A DNA stretch of 41,639 nucleotides from Zavarzinia sp. Its GTDB lineage: Bacteria > Pseudomonadota > Alphaproteobacteria > Zavarziniales > Zavarziniaceae. Made by a program: the position numbers and the translations under genes. The notes under the pieces are model-generated. The model worked only from the letters and a program-made list of their open reading frames with translations, made no database searches and had not been told where the DNA came from. Shown in pieces: positions 32,338 through 40,763 of the stretch (positions are counted from its first letter, which is position 1; every line of letters begins with the position of its first letter). The stretch is from the NCBI GenBank assembly GCA_025869435.1, contig JAOZVS010000133.1, positions 1 to 41,639 on the forward strand, written 5' to 3'.

Positions 32338-33965
32338 CAGCTGAGGGAAAGCGCGCTGGGGTTGATGTCGATGCCGGCGTGCAGGGCGACGAAGGCTTCG
32401 CGCTCGCCCCTGACCGCCGTCACCAGCAGATATTCGGTCTCGGGCGCCGGGGCCTTGCCGCCGGTCGCCCGGGCATAAAGCATGGAGATGTGGCGGATCT
32501 CGGTCTTGCCGTTCAGATCCTCCCGCGTCTCCTGCAACTCGCGCGGGGCGACATGGTTGGGACCGGGGCTCCACACCCTTTTATAGGACTTGCCGTCCTT
32601 GGTCTCGAATTCGGGCCAGCCGATCATGCCCTCGTCCTTGTCCAGCCAGAAGGACCATTCCTCGCGGTCGGCAGGCTGGACTTCGTCGAACTGCCGGAAA
32701 TAACGGCATTCGGCGGGGAAGCCCTGGCCATCCAGCACCAATTGGAAAAAGGCGCCCTCGTCCTCGAGATAGAGCCGGTGATAGGTCCCGCCCCGGTCGG
32801 TCAAGGTGCCGAGGGCATCGACCCCGATCATGCCGTTGTCGGTCGCCGCCCGGGGCGCCGTCACCTTGGTCAGCCCTTCGGCGAGGATGAAGGGCGTCGG
32901 ATCGAGGGTGAGCGGCATCCCGACCCGGAACAGGTCGGGCCTGTAGACTGCCCCGGTCATCTTGTTGCGCAGGATCGCCGTGGCCGAGCCCAGCGCGCTG
33001 CCGCCGCCGCCGATGGTTTCCTTCACGTCGCTGACCTTTCCCGCCGCGCTGGCGCCGGGCTTTGGCCGGCGCAGGTTCTTCACGATCATGAACAGAATGA
33101 CGCCCAGAATGAGGAGGGCGATGACAAGGCCGAAACCGCCGGACGACGCGGGCGGCGGGGCGATGTCGGGCGGCAGTTGCCCGGCGCGCGACGGATTGCC
33201 CGGCGCCGCCGCCAACTGGGCGTCGAGGGCGTCGAGCTTGGCCTTCAGCGCGGGATCGCTTTCCGCCGCCTTGTCCGCCTCGGCCCGCCACTCGCGGTAA
33301 CCGGGGTCGTCGCGGTTGTCGCGGAAGAAATCGGCATGGCCGCGATCGCTCAGGGTGTCGAGCAGGAACCACAGCATGACCGCGTCGAAGACGCCGAAGC
33401 TGGAGCGCCCGCCATAGGCGTAAGCGGGCGTCCGATAGCCGCGACTGCCGTAATAGTCGGTCGTGGCGCGCCGACGCGGGCTGGGCGTGCTGCCGACATC
33501 GCCCCAGCCGCCGCCACTGCCGGCGCTGCTGCCGCTGTCCCGGGTCGAGGGGGTGCGCGAGGGCGCGGGGCTGAGGAAATCGTCGAGGGCGTCGCGCGAC
33601 TGCCCGCGCGAGGCCGAACGGTCGGAGCCGGCGGTGGAGCCACCCCAGCCGCCGGACGAGCCACCGCCACCTGGTCGGGCATAGCCGCCGCTCGACGACG
33701 AGCCGCCGCCAAAGGATGGCGTCCGGGCATAGCCGCCGCTGGAGCCGCCGCCCGGCCGGCTGTAACCACCGCTGGAGCCGCCGCGCCGCTTGGCCTCGGC
33801 CTCGCTCGCCCCGGGGCCGAGCCACAGGGCGGCGACACCGGCCCCGATCGCCAGCCGCAGGGCCGGCGCCGACAGGTTGGCGCCAACGGGACCAAGGCCG
33901 ATGACGGCGGCCAGGACAATCGAAAGCAACCGGCGCCCGCGGCCCCGGTTGGTTACATCGGTCAT
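32337..33965 (-). CDS. DUF2491 protein (YjfK-like) with Gly/Ser-rich exported segment
   Basis: A 542-residue protein. The N-terminus has hydrophobic segments (LLSIVLAAVIGLGPVG; LAIGAGVAALWLGPGA), followed by a long Gly/Ser/Tyr/Arg-rich region (about 60-190, repeated SSGGYARPGGG-type units). A second transmembrane helix (GFGLVIALLILGVILFMIVK) precedes the C-terminal DUF2491 domain (about 350-540: YRPDLFRVGMPLTLDPTPF; WPEFETKDGKSYKRVWSPG). The two membrane segments and the low-complexity loop suggest an envelope protein with a cytoplasmic C-domain. It lies in the PspA/DUF350 operon. E. coli YjfK consists mainly of the DUF2491 part, so the long N-terminal extension is unusual. Confidence 0.82.
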   Translation of the reverse strand: MTDVTNRGRGRRLLSIVLAAVIGLGPVGANLSAPALRLAIGAGVAALWLGPGASEAEAKRRGGSSGGYSRPGGGSSGGYARTPSFGGGSSSSGGYARPGGGGSSGGWGGSTAGSDRSASRGQSRDALDDFLSPAPSRTPSTRDSGSSAGSGGGWGDVGSTPSPRRRATTDYYGSRGYRTPAYAYGGRSSFGVFDAVMLWFLLDTLSDRGHADFFRDNRDDPGYREWRAEADKAAESDPALKAKLDALDAQLAAAPGNPSRAGQLPPDIAPPPASSGGFGLVIALLILGVILFMIVKNLRRPKPGASAAGKVSDVKETIGGGGSALGSATAILRNKMTGAVYRPDLFRVGMPLTLDPTPFILAEGLTKVTAPRAATDNGMIGVDALGTLTDRGGTYHRLYLEDEGAFFQLVLDGQGFPAECRYFRQFDEVQPADREEWSFWLDKDEGMIGWPEFETKDGKSYKRVWSPGPNHVAPRELQETREDLNGKTEIRHISMLYARATGGKAPAPETEYLLVTAVRGEREAFVALHAGIDINPSALSLS

Positions 33966-33982
33966 GATTCGCGCCTTGACCC

Positions 33983-34393
33983 TCAGTAGGTCAGGATGGG
34001 GGGCAGCGATTTCGCCTGTTCGATCCAGTCGGCGACATCGGCTTCGCTCGGCAGGCGCCGGACGAGGTTCTTCGCCTCGTTCACCTCGACCAGTTTCTTG
34101 TAGAGATTGGCCGGCACGCGGTGCTGCAATTCCTTCACCGTGTCGACACCGGCGAATTCCAGCAGGTCGCCATATTCCTCGCCGACGCCCTTGATGCGCA
34201 TCAGATCGGCGCGATTGGCCCATTCCAGGATTTGCTTGGTGGAAAATCCGGTCTTCTCGGCGAGGGCCTCGCGATCCGCTGGCGAGGCGGCCGCCTTCAG
34301 CAATTCGCCGGTCGTGTCGATACTGACTTCCCTCAGCCTGGCGCCAAAGACGGGACCGATACCTTCGATCTTTTCGATGGGATAGGACGACAT
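33983..34393 (-). CDS. DUF4332 helix-hairpin-helix protein
   Basis: A 136-residue protein with two helix-hairpin-helix-like units (IEKIEGIGPVFGARLREVSI and LMRIKGVGEEYGDLLEFAGV), as in DUF4332. Such units usually contact nucleic acid or mediate protein contacts; the role here is unknown. ATG 34393 with GGGGAG about 9 bases upstream is chosen over an in-frame upstream ATG. It is the first gene of the operon that continues, 17 bp later, into DUF2491, DUF350 and PspA. It is divergent from the universal stress protein gene. Confidence 0.85.
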   Translation of the reverse strand: MSSYPIEKIEGIGPVFGARLREVSIDTTGELLKAAASPADREALAEKTGFSTKQILEWANRADLMRIKGVGEEYGDLLEFAGVDTVKELQHRVPANLYKKLVEVNEAKNLVRRLPSEADVADWIEQAKSLPPILTY

Positions 34394-34486
34394 GCGTTGC
34401 GACTCCCCTCGCTCGTGATGCTGAAAAGGTACAGGCTGATGCCGCCAAGGCAATCGCTAAACATCGCGGCGGTTGCGCGCGTGCGT

Positions 34487-34529
34487 TTGATCCTGATCAA
34501 GGGGCAGACACCCCGTCCGGGCCTACATA
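34487..34529 (+). promoter_or_regulatory. FNR/FixK-type box and class II promoter of usp
   Basis: TTGAT-CCTG-ATCAA (34487-34500) is a perfect match to the FNR/Anr/FixK consensus TTGAT-N4-ATCAA. A -10-like TACATA at 34524-34529 would place the transcription start near 34535, with the box centred close to -41.5, the classical activating position. The USP gene starts at 34556, so it is probably induced at low oxygen. Confidence 0.8.
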
Positions 34530-34555
34530 GGACGGGTCAGACCAAGGAAAGTGCC

Positions 34556-34996
34556 ATGTACAAACATCTTCTCGTGCCGACGGACGGTTCCGCGCTTTCA
34601 CTGGCGGCTGTCGATTCGGCCTTTGCGCTGGCCAAGGAAATGGGCGCGAGCGTTTCGGTGGTCGCCGTCGCCGAGCCCTATCCGACCATCTATTACACCG
34701 AGGTCCTGCAGGTCGACACGCTGCGGGCGGAATTCGAGCAGCGCTCGCTCGATCAGTCCAAGGCCGCCGTCGCCGACGCCAAGACCAAGGCGGCGGCCCT
34801 CGGCCTGGAATGCGATACCGCCGTCGTCGTTCATGCCGAGCCCTACAAGGCGATCATCGATCAGGCCGAGTCCAAGGGCTGCGATCTCATCGTGATGGCC
34901 TCGAACGGTCGGCGCGGCATATCTGCCCTGCTTCTGGGCAGCGTGACCACGAAAGTGCTGACGCATTCGAAAATTCCTGTACTTGTCTATCGCTGA
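34556..34996 (+). CDS. Universal stress protein (UspA family)
   Basis: A 146-residue single-domain USP: MYKHLLVPTDGSALSLAAV at the N-terminus, then the C-terminal nucleotide loop ASNGRRGISALLLGSVTTKVL. This loop matches the ATP-binding G-x2-G-x9-G(S/T) pattern, except that the first Gly is Ala, so ATP binding is likely but not certain. AAGGAAA precedes ATG 34556. A perfect FNR box at about -41.5 argues for activation under oxygen limitation. It is divergent from the DUF4332-PspA operon and upstream of nadE. Confidence 0.93.
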   Translation: MYKHLLVPTDGSALSLAAVDSAFALAKEMGASVSVVAVAEPYPTIYYTEVLQVDTLRAEFEQRSLDQSKAAVADAKTKAAALGLECDTAVVVHAEPYKAIIDQAESKGCDLIVMASNGRRGISALLLGSVTTKVLTHSKIPVLVYR

Positions 34997-35070
34997 GCGT
35001 GGCCCCGACGCGGCCCGCCCGGTAAAGCCCGCCGCAGCGGCGGCGGGCCGCAACAGGATCTGTGCCGCCG

Positions 35071-37107
35071 ATGGATTTCGCTTCGCTCTACGCCCATGAC
35101 TTCGTCCGCATCGCTTCCTGCGTGCCGCGCGCGGCGGTGGGGAACCCGGGATTCGCCGTCGACGAGACCCTGAAACTCGCCCGGGCGGGCGATGCTGCCG
35201 GTATAGCGGTGCTGCTGTTCCCGGAACTGGGCCTGTCGTCCTATGCGATCGATGACCTCCTGTTCCAGGATGCGATGCTCGACGCGGTGGAGGCGGCGAT
35301 CGCCCGTCTGGTCGACGAATCGAAGGCGCTGCTGCCGGTTCTCGTCGTCGGCGCGCCGCTGCGGTCCGCCGGAAGGCTCTACAATACCGCCGTCGTCATC
35401 CACCGGGGCGAGATCCTGGGCGTGGTGCCCAAGGCTTACCTGCCCAACTACCGCGAATTCTACGAGCGGCGCCATTTCACCCCGGGCCTCGGCGTCATGG
35501 GGCGCGAGATCACGGTCGCCGGCCGCGCGGTGCCTTTCGGCATGGACCTGCTGTTCCGCTCCACCGGCAGCGTCGCCTACACGTTCCATATCGAGATTTG
35601 CGAAGACGTCTGGGTGCCCCTGCCGCCCTCCACAAGGGGCGCGCTGGCCGGGGCCGAGATCCTGCTCAATCTGTCCGCCAGCAATATCACCATCGGCAAG
35701 GCGGAAGACCGCCGCCTGCTTTGCGCCAGCCAGTCGGCGCGGATGATCGCCGCCTATGCCTATTCGGCGGCGGGGCCGGGCGAATCGACCACGGACCTCG
35801 CCTGGGATGGTCAGGCCGCGATCTTCGAGAACGGCCGCCTGCTGGCCGAGACCGAGCGTTTCCCCGTGAGGGCCGAAATGGCGACCGCCGACATCGACCT
35901 TGCCCGCCTGCGGCAGGAGCGGATGCGGGTGAACACTTTCGGCGACTGCCAGAGGGAAGAGGGCGAGGCGGCATTCCGCACCGTCGCCTTCGCCCAGGAC
36001 GCGCCTGAACGCGCCGTGACCCTGGGCCGGGTGGTGGAGCGTTTCCCCTTCGTGCCGGCCGATCCCGCGCGCCTGCGCGAGGATTGCTACGAGGCCTATC
36101 ACATCCAGGTCCAGGGCCTCGCCAAGCGGCTGCAGGCGACCGGCCTGTCCAAGGCGGTCATCGGTGTCTCCGGCGGGCTCGATTCGACGCAGGCGCTGAT
36201 CGTCGCGGTGAAGGCAATGGATCTGCTTGGCCGGCCGCGCGGCGATGTCCTCGCCTATACGCTGCCCGGCTTCGCCACCTCGGACGAGACCAAAAGCAAT
36301 GCCTGGGCGCTGATGCGGGCGCTCGGAGTGACGGCGGCCGAAATCGACATCCGCCCCGCCGCCCGCCAGATGTTGGCCGACATGGGCCATCCTTACGCCG
36401 ATGGCCGCGCGGTCTATGACGTTACTTTCGAGAATGTCCAGGCGGGCCTGCGCACCGATTATCTGTTCCGCCTCGCCAATCACAACGGCGGCCTCGTCGT
36501 CGGCACGGGCGACCTGTCGGAGCTGGCGCTCGGCTGGTGCACCTATGGCGTCGGGGACCATATGTCCCACTACAACGTCAATGCCTCGGTGCCGAAGACG
36601 CTGATCCAGCATCTGATCCGCTTCGTCGCCCGCTCGGGCGATGTGGACGAGGAGACGGTGGAAATCCTCCAGGCGATCCTCGCGACCGAAATCTCGCCCG
36701 AACTGGTGCCCGCCGCGCCCGGCCAGCAGATCCAGTCGACGCAGCAGATCGTCGGCCCCTACGCCTTGCAGGATTTCACGCTCTATTACCTGACCCGCTA
36801 TGGCTTCCGGCCGTCGCGCATCGCCTATCTCGCCCATCACGCCTGGGGTGATGCCAATGCGGGCGTCTGGCCGATGGATCTGCCGGCGGCGGAGCGCCGG
36901 GCCTATTCCCTGGCCGAGATCCGCCGCTGGATGGAGGTTTTCCTGCGCCGCTTCTTCACCAGCCAGTTCAAGCGCTCGACCTTGCCGAACGGGCCGAAGA
37001 TCAGCTCCGGCGGTTCGCTTTCGCCCCGGGGCGACTGGCGCGCACCCTCGGACGGCGAGGCGTCGGTCTGGCTGGCCGAACTCGCGGCCAACCTGCCGAA
37101 GGACTGA
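35071..37107 (+). CDS. nadE: Glutamine-dependent NAD+ synthetase
   Basis: Makes NAD+ from nicotinate adenine dinucleotide, using ammonia from glutamine. The N-terminal nitrilase-type glutaminase domain (about 1-300) has the Glu52, Lys121 and Cys177 triad ([29 protein letters not shown]). The C-terminal synthetase domain has the ATP-binding P-loop GVSGGLDST and further landmarks [15 protein letters not shown] and STLPNGPK. At 678 residues it matches the long glutamine-dependent form, as in Mycobacterium. ATG 35071 is preferred by this numbering; GTG 35062 is an in-frame alternative with AGGA nearby. pncA, for nicotinamide salvage, lies 0.6 kb downstream. Confidence 0.96.
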   Translation: MDFASLYAHDFVRIASCVPRAAVGNPGFAVDETLKLARAGDAAGIAVLLFPELGLSSYAIDDLLFQDAMLDAVEAAIARLVDESKALLPVLVVGAPLRSAGRLYNTAVVIHRGEILGVVPKAYLPNYREFYERRHFTPGLGVMGREITVAGRAVPFGMDLLFRSTGSVAYTFHIEICEDVWVPLPPSTRGALAGAEILLNLSASNITIGKAEDRRLLCASQSARMIAAYAYSAAGPGESTTDLAWDGQAAIFENGRLLAETERFPVRAEMATADIDLARLRQERMRVNTFGDCQREEGEAAFRTVAFAQDAPERAVTLGRVVERFPFVPADPARLREDCYEAYHIQVQGLAKRLQATGLSKAVIGVSGGLDSTQALIVAVKAMDLLGRPRGDVLAYTLPGFATSDETKSNAWALMRALGVTAAEIDIRPAARQMLADMGHPYADGRAVYDVTFENVQAGLRTDYLFRLANHNGGLVVGTGDLSELALGWCTYGVGDHMSHYNVNASVPKTLIQHLIRFVARSGDVDEETVEILQAILATEISPELVPAAPGQQIQSTQQIVGPYALQDFTLYYLTRYGFRPSRIAYLAHHAWGDANAGVWPMDLPAAERRAYSLAEIRRWMEVFLRRFFTSQFKRSTLPNGPKISSGGSLSPRGDWRAPSDGEASVWLAELAANLPKD

Positions 37108-37113
37108 TCGCGG

Positions 37114-37533
37114 TCAGAGCATCTCGGTTTCGATCTCGGAGAGCGAGGCGCCCAGTTGCTCCAACCCTTCCTCGACGAAATCGCCGACGAGGGGAATGCC
37201 CAGCAGATAGCGGGCGGTGCGGTGCTTGTTGGCGGCGGCGTGGGCGCGCAATTCGTCCCAGTCGTCGAAATCGCCATCGCCCCGGCCCAGCCAGACGAGG
37301 GCGACGAGATCGACCTTCTCGTCATCGTTGAGGCCGTTGATGAAGGCGAACAACTCGGCCCGCACGGGATCGTCGCCATGATCCTCGAGCACCGAGACCA
37401 TGCCGTCGTCGCTGGCGTTGGAGCCGCCGTCTTCCGCGTCGTTCGGCGCTTCCTTCACATCGTACTCGCGCACCTTCAGGACGAAATAGGCGAGTTTCTC
37501 GAGGGGGATGGTCAGGTCGTCGGCAGTGGCCAT
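37114..37533 (-). CDS. DUF3775 family protein
   Basis: A 139-residue acidic, probably cytosolic protein matching DUF3775, a family of unknown function. Landmarks are LEKLAYFVLKVREYDVKE, a middle Asp/Gly/Asn/Ser-rich stretch (APNDAEDGGSNASDDG) and LVALVWLGRGDGDFDDWDELRAHA followed by RTARYLLGIPLVGDFVEEGL. ATG 37533 has GGAG 7 bases upstream. It lies on the opposite strand between nadE and pncA, convergent with nadE. A 9-bp hairpin (37552-37572) lies in its 5' leader. Confidence 0.85.
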   Translation of the reverse strand: MATADDLTIPLEKLAYFVLKVREYDVKEAPNDAEDGGSNASDDGMVSVLEDHGDDPVRAELFAFINGLNDDEKVDLVALVWLGRGDGDFDDWDELRAHAAANKHRTARYLLGIPLVGDFVEEGLEQLGASLSEIETEML

Positions 37534-37551
37534 CAGTATTCTCCATGGCGC

Positions 37552-37572
37552 CCGGGGCGATCTTCGCCCCGG
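37552..37572. other. Perfect hairpin CCGGGGCGA/TCGCCCCGG
   Basis: A 9-bp stem with loop TCT lies 19 bp upstream of the DUF3775 start, in the gap between divergent DUF3775 and pncA. It could be an operator or a leader hairpin; no regulator gene is adjacent. Confidence 0.4.
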
Positions 37573-37681
37573 AACTCCCGGCCATTGATGCACCGCCGCG
37601 CCCGGACATGCGTTGCGCTGGATCAACGCTGCCCCACCTCGTGCTAGGCTTGCCGCCGGAACCTGACGAGGATATGTGCCG

Positions 37682-38326
37682 ATGCCGCTCGCCCCCGCCG
37701 ACAGCGATCTCCTGCTGGTCGTCGACGTGCAGAATGATTTCTGCCCGGGCGGCCGCCTCGCGGTGCCGGATGGCGATGCGGTGGTGCCTGTGATCAACCG
37801 CTTGGCGCGGGCCTTCGCCCATGTCGTGCTGACCCAGGACTGGCATCCGCCCGGCCATCGCTCCTTCGCCAGCGCCCATGACGGCCGCCAACCGTTCGAG
37901 ACCGTCGACATGCCTTATGGCGCCCAAACCCTGTGGCCCGACCATTGCGTGCAGGGAACGGCCGGCGCCGCCCTGCATGGGGATATCGACATTCAGAACA
38001 GCCAGTTGCTGCTGCGCAAGGGCTGGCATCCAGGCATCGATTCCTATTCCGCCTTCTTCGAGAACGACCGCCGCACCCCGACCGGCCTTGCCGGCTACCT
38101 GCGCGAGAGGGGCTTGACCCGGGTCTTCATCGCCGGCCTCGCGCTCGATTTCTGCGTCCGCTATTCGGCCGAGGATGCTCATGACGCGGGTTTCGAGGCG
38201 GTGGTGGTCGAGGATGCCTGCCGGGCGATCGATCTCGCCGGCTCGCTGGATGACGCGCATCGGGCTTTCACCGGCCGGGGCATCGCCCGGGTCAAGGCGG
38301 GGGATGTGACGCGGGGGTGGCGGTGA
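37682..38326 (+). CDS. pncA: Nicotinamidase
   Basis: Converts nicotinamide to nicotinate, feeding the NAD+ salvage route that ends in nadE. It is a 214-residue isochorismatase-fold protein with the catalytic Asp15 (VVDVQNDFCPGG), Lys in LLRKGWHPGIDSYS and Cys in LALDFCVRYSAEDA; metal binding uses QDWHPPGH. ATG 37682 is chosen because GAGGA lies 9 bases upstream; GTG 37676 is too close to it. The stop TGA overlaps the likely GTG start of the DNA methyltransferase gene (GTGA), so the two are probably one transcript. Confidence 0.95.
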   Translation: MPLAPADSDLLLVVDVQNDFCPGGRLAVPDGDAVVPVINRLARAFAHVVLTQDWHPPGHRSFASAHDGRQPFETVDMPYGAQTLWPDHCVQGTAGAALHGDIDIQNSQLLLRKGWHPGIDSYSAFFENDRRTPTGLAGYLRERGLTRVFIAGLALDFCVRYSAEDAHDAGFEAVVVEDACRAIDLAGSLDDAHRAFTGRGIARVKAGDVTRGWR

Positions 38327-39723
38327 AGCCCGCGCCGGACTGGATCCGGCAGGGCCGGCAGGCGCGCGGCCTCAGCCAGGCCGCGCTGGCCCGGCTGACC
38401 GGCCTGCCGCAACGCCGTCTCTCCCACTGGGAGCGCGGGCTGAGGCTGCCCGATCCGGCGGATGTCGCCGCCATCCGTGCCGTCTTCGACCGTCTCGACG
38501 CCGAGACCGCCGCCGGCCTGCCGGGGCGGCGGAAAGCCCGCTGGCGCCTGCTCCATGGCGGCGCGGGCGGCGCCCCACCTCGCGGCCGGATCGAGGCGGC
38601 CGCCGTTGACGCCTTCGTCCGTGGCATCGATCCCGTTTTCTCGCACCGGCGGGCGCTGGCGCTGGCTCCCACGGGCGGCCTCAGGGCACTGTCGCTGTTC
38701 TCGGGCTGCGGCGGCCTGTCGGCGGGCTTTGCCTGGGCCGGTTTCGATCTCGTTGGCCATGTCGAGATCGAGGCGGCGGCCCGTGTCGTGCATCAGGCCA
38801 ATCTGCCCGGTTGCCCGGTTCTTGGCGCCGACATCGGCGCCCTGGCGGATGATGCGCTGGCCGCGCTCGGGACGGTCGATGTCGTGTTCGGGGGCCCGCC
38901 CTGTCAGGGCTTCAGCCTGACCGGCAAGCGCCGGGTCGAGGATCCGCGCAATCTTCTGTGGCGGGAGTTCCTGCGGGTGGTCGGCATCGCGCGGCCCGCG
39001 GTATTCGTGATGGAGAACGTGCGCCTGATGGCATCGATGCGAACGCCGGCCGGCGGGCTGGTGATCGACGAGATGACCGCGGCCTTCGCCGCCCTTGGCT
39101 ATCGCCTGACCATGGGCAACCTCAACGCGATGGATTTCGGCGTGCCTCAGTCGCGACAGCGCTGGTTCGTCATCGGTAGCCGCGCGGGCGAGCCCGGCCT
39201 GCCGACTGGGATCCCGGGGCCGCCGCGCACCCTGCGCGATGCCATCGGCGATCTTGCTCCGCTTGACTCCGGCGAGGCCGATGCGCGCGATCCCCTGCAT
39301 TTCGCGGTGCGCCATCCGCCCCATGTCATCGCGATGCTGCGCGACGTGCCCGAGGGGGCCAGCGCGCATCAACATCCCGATCCCGCCCTGCGGCCCCGTT
39401 CGGGCTATAACACGACCTACAAGCGCCTGGTCCTTGATGCGCCCGCGTCGACCGTCTCGACCAGCTTCGGCATGATTTCGGGCTCGCGCAATGTGCACCC
39501 CCGGGCGACCCGCTCCCTCACCATCCGCGAGGCCGCGCGCTGCCAGAGTTTTCCCGATGATTTCCGGTTTTTCGGCACGCTGGGGCAGGTGCGCGCCATG
39601 ATCGGCAATGCCGTTCCGCCCCTGCTGGCGCTGGCGGTCGCCCGTCATGTCGAAGGCCTGGTGCCGCGTGTCCGACTTGAACGGACGACCTACCGCTTAC
39701 AAGGCGGTTGCTCTACCAGCTGA
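38323..39723 (+). CDS. DNA (cytosine-5) methyltransferase with N-terminal XRE domain
   Basis: A 466-residue protein. An XRE-type HTH lies at about 8-60 (RQARGLSQAALARLTGLPQRRLSHW). The C5-methyltransferase domain (from about 118) carries the ordered motifs LSLFSGCGGLSAGFAWAGF (I), GGPPCQGFSLTGKR with catalytic Cys (IV), MENVRLM (VI), QSRQRWFVIG (VIII), LTIREAARCQSFP (IX) and GNAVPPLLA (X). No restriction endonuclease is adjacent. HTH-fused methyltransferases such as M.SsoII also repress transcription. GTG 38323 overlaps the pncA stop; GTG 38317 is an alternative. The last 20 codons (after about ARHVEGL) are antisense to tRNA-Thr and look non-native, suggesting the gene end was joined to the tRNA. 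Confidence 0.9.
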   Translation: MKPAPDWIRQGRQARGLSQAALARLTGLPQRRLSHWERGLRLPDPADVAAIRAVFDRLDAETAAGLPGRRKARWRLLHGGAGGAPPRGRIEAAAVDAFVRGIDPVFSHRRALALAPTGGLRALSLFSGCGGLSAGFAWAGFDLVGHVEIEAAARVVHQANLPGCPVLGADIGALADDALAALGTVDVVFGGPPCQGFSLTGKRRVEDPRNLLWREFLRVVGIARPAVFVMENVRLMASMRTPAGGLVIDEMTAAFAALGYRLTMGNLNAMDFGVPQSRQRWFVIGSRAGEPGLPTGIPGPPRTLRDAIGDLAPLDSGEADARDPLHFAVRHPPHVIAMLRDVPEGASAHQHPDPALRPRSGYNTTYKRLVLDAPASTVSTSFGMISGSRNVHPRATRSLTIREAARCQSFPDDFRFFGTLGQVRAMIGNAVPPLLALAVARHVEGLVPRVRLERTTYRLQGGCSTS

Positions 39724-39734
39724 GCTAACGCGGC
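39659..39734 (-). tRNA. tRNA-Thr (anticodon TGT)
   Basis: A full cloverleaf can be drawn: acceptor GCCGCGT/ACGCGGC, D arm GCTC...GAGC, anticodon stem ACCGC/GCGGT around loop CTTGTAA (anticodon TGT), a five-base variable region AGGTC, and T arm GTCCG/CGGAC around TTCAAGT. The discriminator base is A and CCA is encoded (39659-39661). The 3' half is overlapped antisense by the end of the methyltransferase reading frame. Threonine tRNA near an rlmB-type gene fits the conserved gene order around tuf in many proteobacteria. Confidence 0.95.
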
Positions 39735-39750
39735 CCGGGAACCAGGCGCC

Positions 39751-39780
39751 CTTATAATCGCGACACCGGCCCGAGGGAAA
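39751..39780 (-). promoter_or_regulatory. Candidate promoter of tRNA-Thr
   Basis: On the minus strand TATAAG (39756-39751) is a 5/6 match to -10, with TTTCCC (39780-39775) 18 bp upstream as a weak -35. It would start transcription roughly 10 bases before the mature tRNA. Confidence 0.4.
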
Positions 39781-39788
39781 GAGCAAAT

Positions 39789-39808
39789 GGCGGGCGCTTC
39801 AGCCCGCC
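39789..39808 (-). terminator. Hairpin at the SDR stop codon
   Basis: GGCGGGC/GCCCGCC (39802-39808 and 39789-39795) with loop TGAAGC, which holds the SDR stop codon TGA, followed by ATTTGCTC. The T-tract is weak, so the terminator call is tentative. Confidence 0.4.
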
Positions 39809-40734
39809 GTCAGCCAGGAGACGCCGGTCAGCGATTCCGACAGGGACCAGAGCGCGGCGCCCTTCTTTTCGCTGCGGGCGGCGCCGGTGCTTTTGGCTGG
39901 CACGACACCCCGGCCCCACAGCTCGAAGGCGCCGTTCGGCCCCCAATAGCCGCCGGGGGCGAGGTCGGCGGTTGTCGCGGCGTGGAGGATGGGGATCGCG
40001 CCCCGGTCCGCCGACTGGGCGAGCAGGGCGCCGCCCAGCGCCATGGCGGCCTTGCCCAGCGCCGAATTCTCCATCCGGGGGCCGGCCATCAGCAGGTTGG
40101 TGGCGGCGAAGCCCGGATGGGCGGCGACGCTGACGACGCGGCTGCCGGCCGCGCGCAGGCGGCGGTCGAGTTCCAGCGCGAAGACAAGATTGGCGAGCTT
40201 GGCCTGGCCGTAGGCGCGCCATTTATCGTAGCGCCGCTGCCGCCAGTTCAGGTCCTCGAAATCGAGACCGCCGGTCCTGTGGGCAAGGCTGGCGACGGTG
40301 ACGATACGGCCGGCGGGGGCGGCTTCCAGTTTCGGCAGCAGGCGGCCGGTCAGGGCGAAATGGCCCAGGTGGTTGGTCCCCACCTGCATCTCGAAGCCGT
40401 CCCGGGTGCGGGTCAGGGGCAGGGCCATGACCCCGGCGTTGTTGATCAGCAGGTCGATATGGCCGACCTCGGCCGACAGCGCCTCGGCGAAGGTGGCGAC
40501 GCTGGCGAGATCGGCGAGATCGAGGGGGCGCGTCTCGACTTCGGCCGCCGGGTAATTGGCCCGGATCGCCGCCGCGGCCGTCTCGGCCTTGACGGTGTCG
40601 CGGCAGGCCATGACGACCCGCGCGCCCCGGGCCGCCAGGGCATTGGCCGTGTGATAGCCAAGGCCACTGTTGGCGCCGGTGACGACGGCGATGCGCCCCG
40701 TCTGGTCTGGAATGCTGGCGATCGACCAGGCCAT
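39799..40734 (-). CDS. Short-chain dehydrogenase (retinol/WW-domain oxidoreductase type)
   Basis: A 311-residue SDR with cofactor motif TGANSGLGYHTA, NNAGVM motif, catalytic Ser in TVASLAHRTGG and YGQAKLAN (YxxxK). The insert between Ser and Tyr (GGLDFEDLNWRQRRYDKWRA) is typical of the larger retinol dehydrogenase-like branch. ACRDTVKAE after the second strand suggests NADP. ATG 40734 has GGGGGAG about 6 bases upstream. The gene lies 29 bp after the end of the rlmB-like gene on the same strand and is probably co-transcribed with it. It is followed by the tRNA-Thr gene. The substrate is unknown. Confidence 0.9.
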   Translation of the reverse strand: MAWSIASIPDQTGRIAVVTGANSGLGYHTANALAARGARVVMACRDTVKAETAAAAIRANYPAAEVETRPLDLADLASVATFAEALSAEVGHIDLLINNAGVMALPLTRTRDGFEMQVGTNHLGHFALTGRLLPKLEAAPAGRIVTVASLAHRTGGLDFEDLNWRQRRYDKWRAYGQAKLANLVFALELDRRLRAAGSRVVSVAAHPGFAATNLLMAGPRMENSALGKAAMALGGALLAQSADRGAIPILHAATTADLAPGGYWGPNGAFELWGRGVVPAKSTGAARSEKKGAALWSLSESLTGVSWLTAG

Positions 40735-40763
40735 GTTTCTCTCCCCCGTTTTCCGCCGCAGGG

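Noticed and set aside
38323-39723. Complete restriction-modification system
   Set aside because: No endonuclease-like gene lies beside the methyltransferase; its neighbours are pncA, a tRNA and an SDR.
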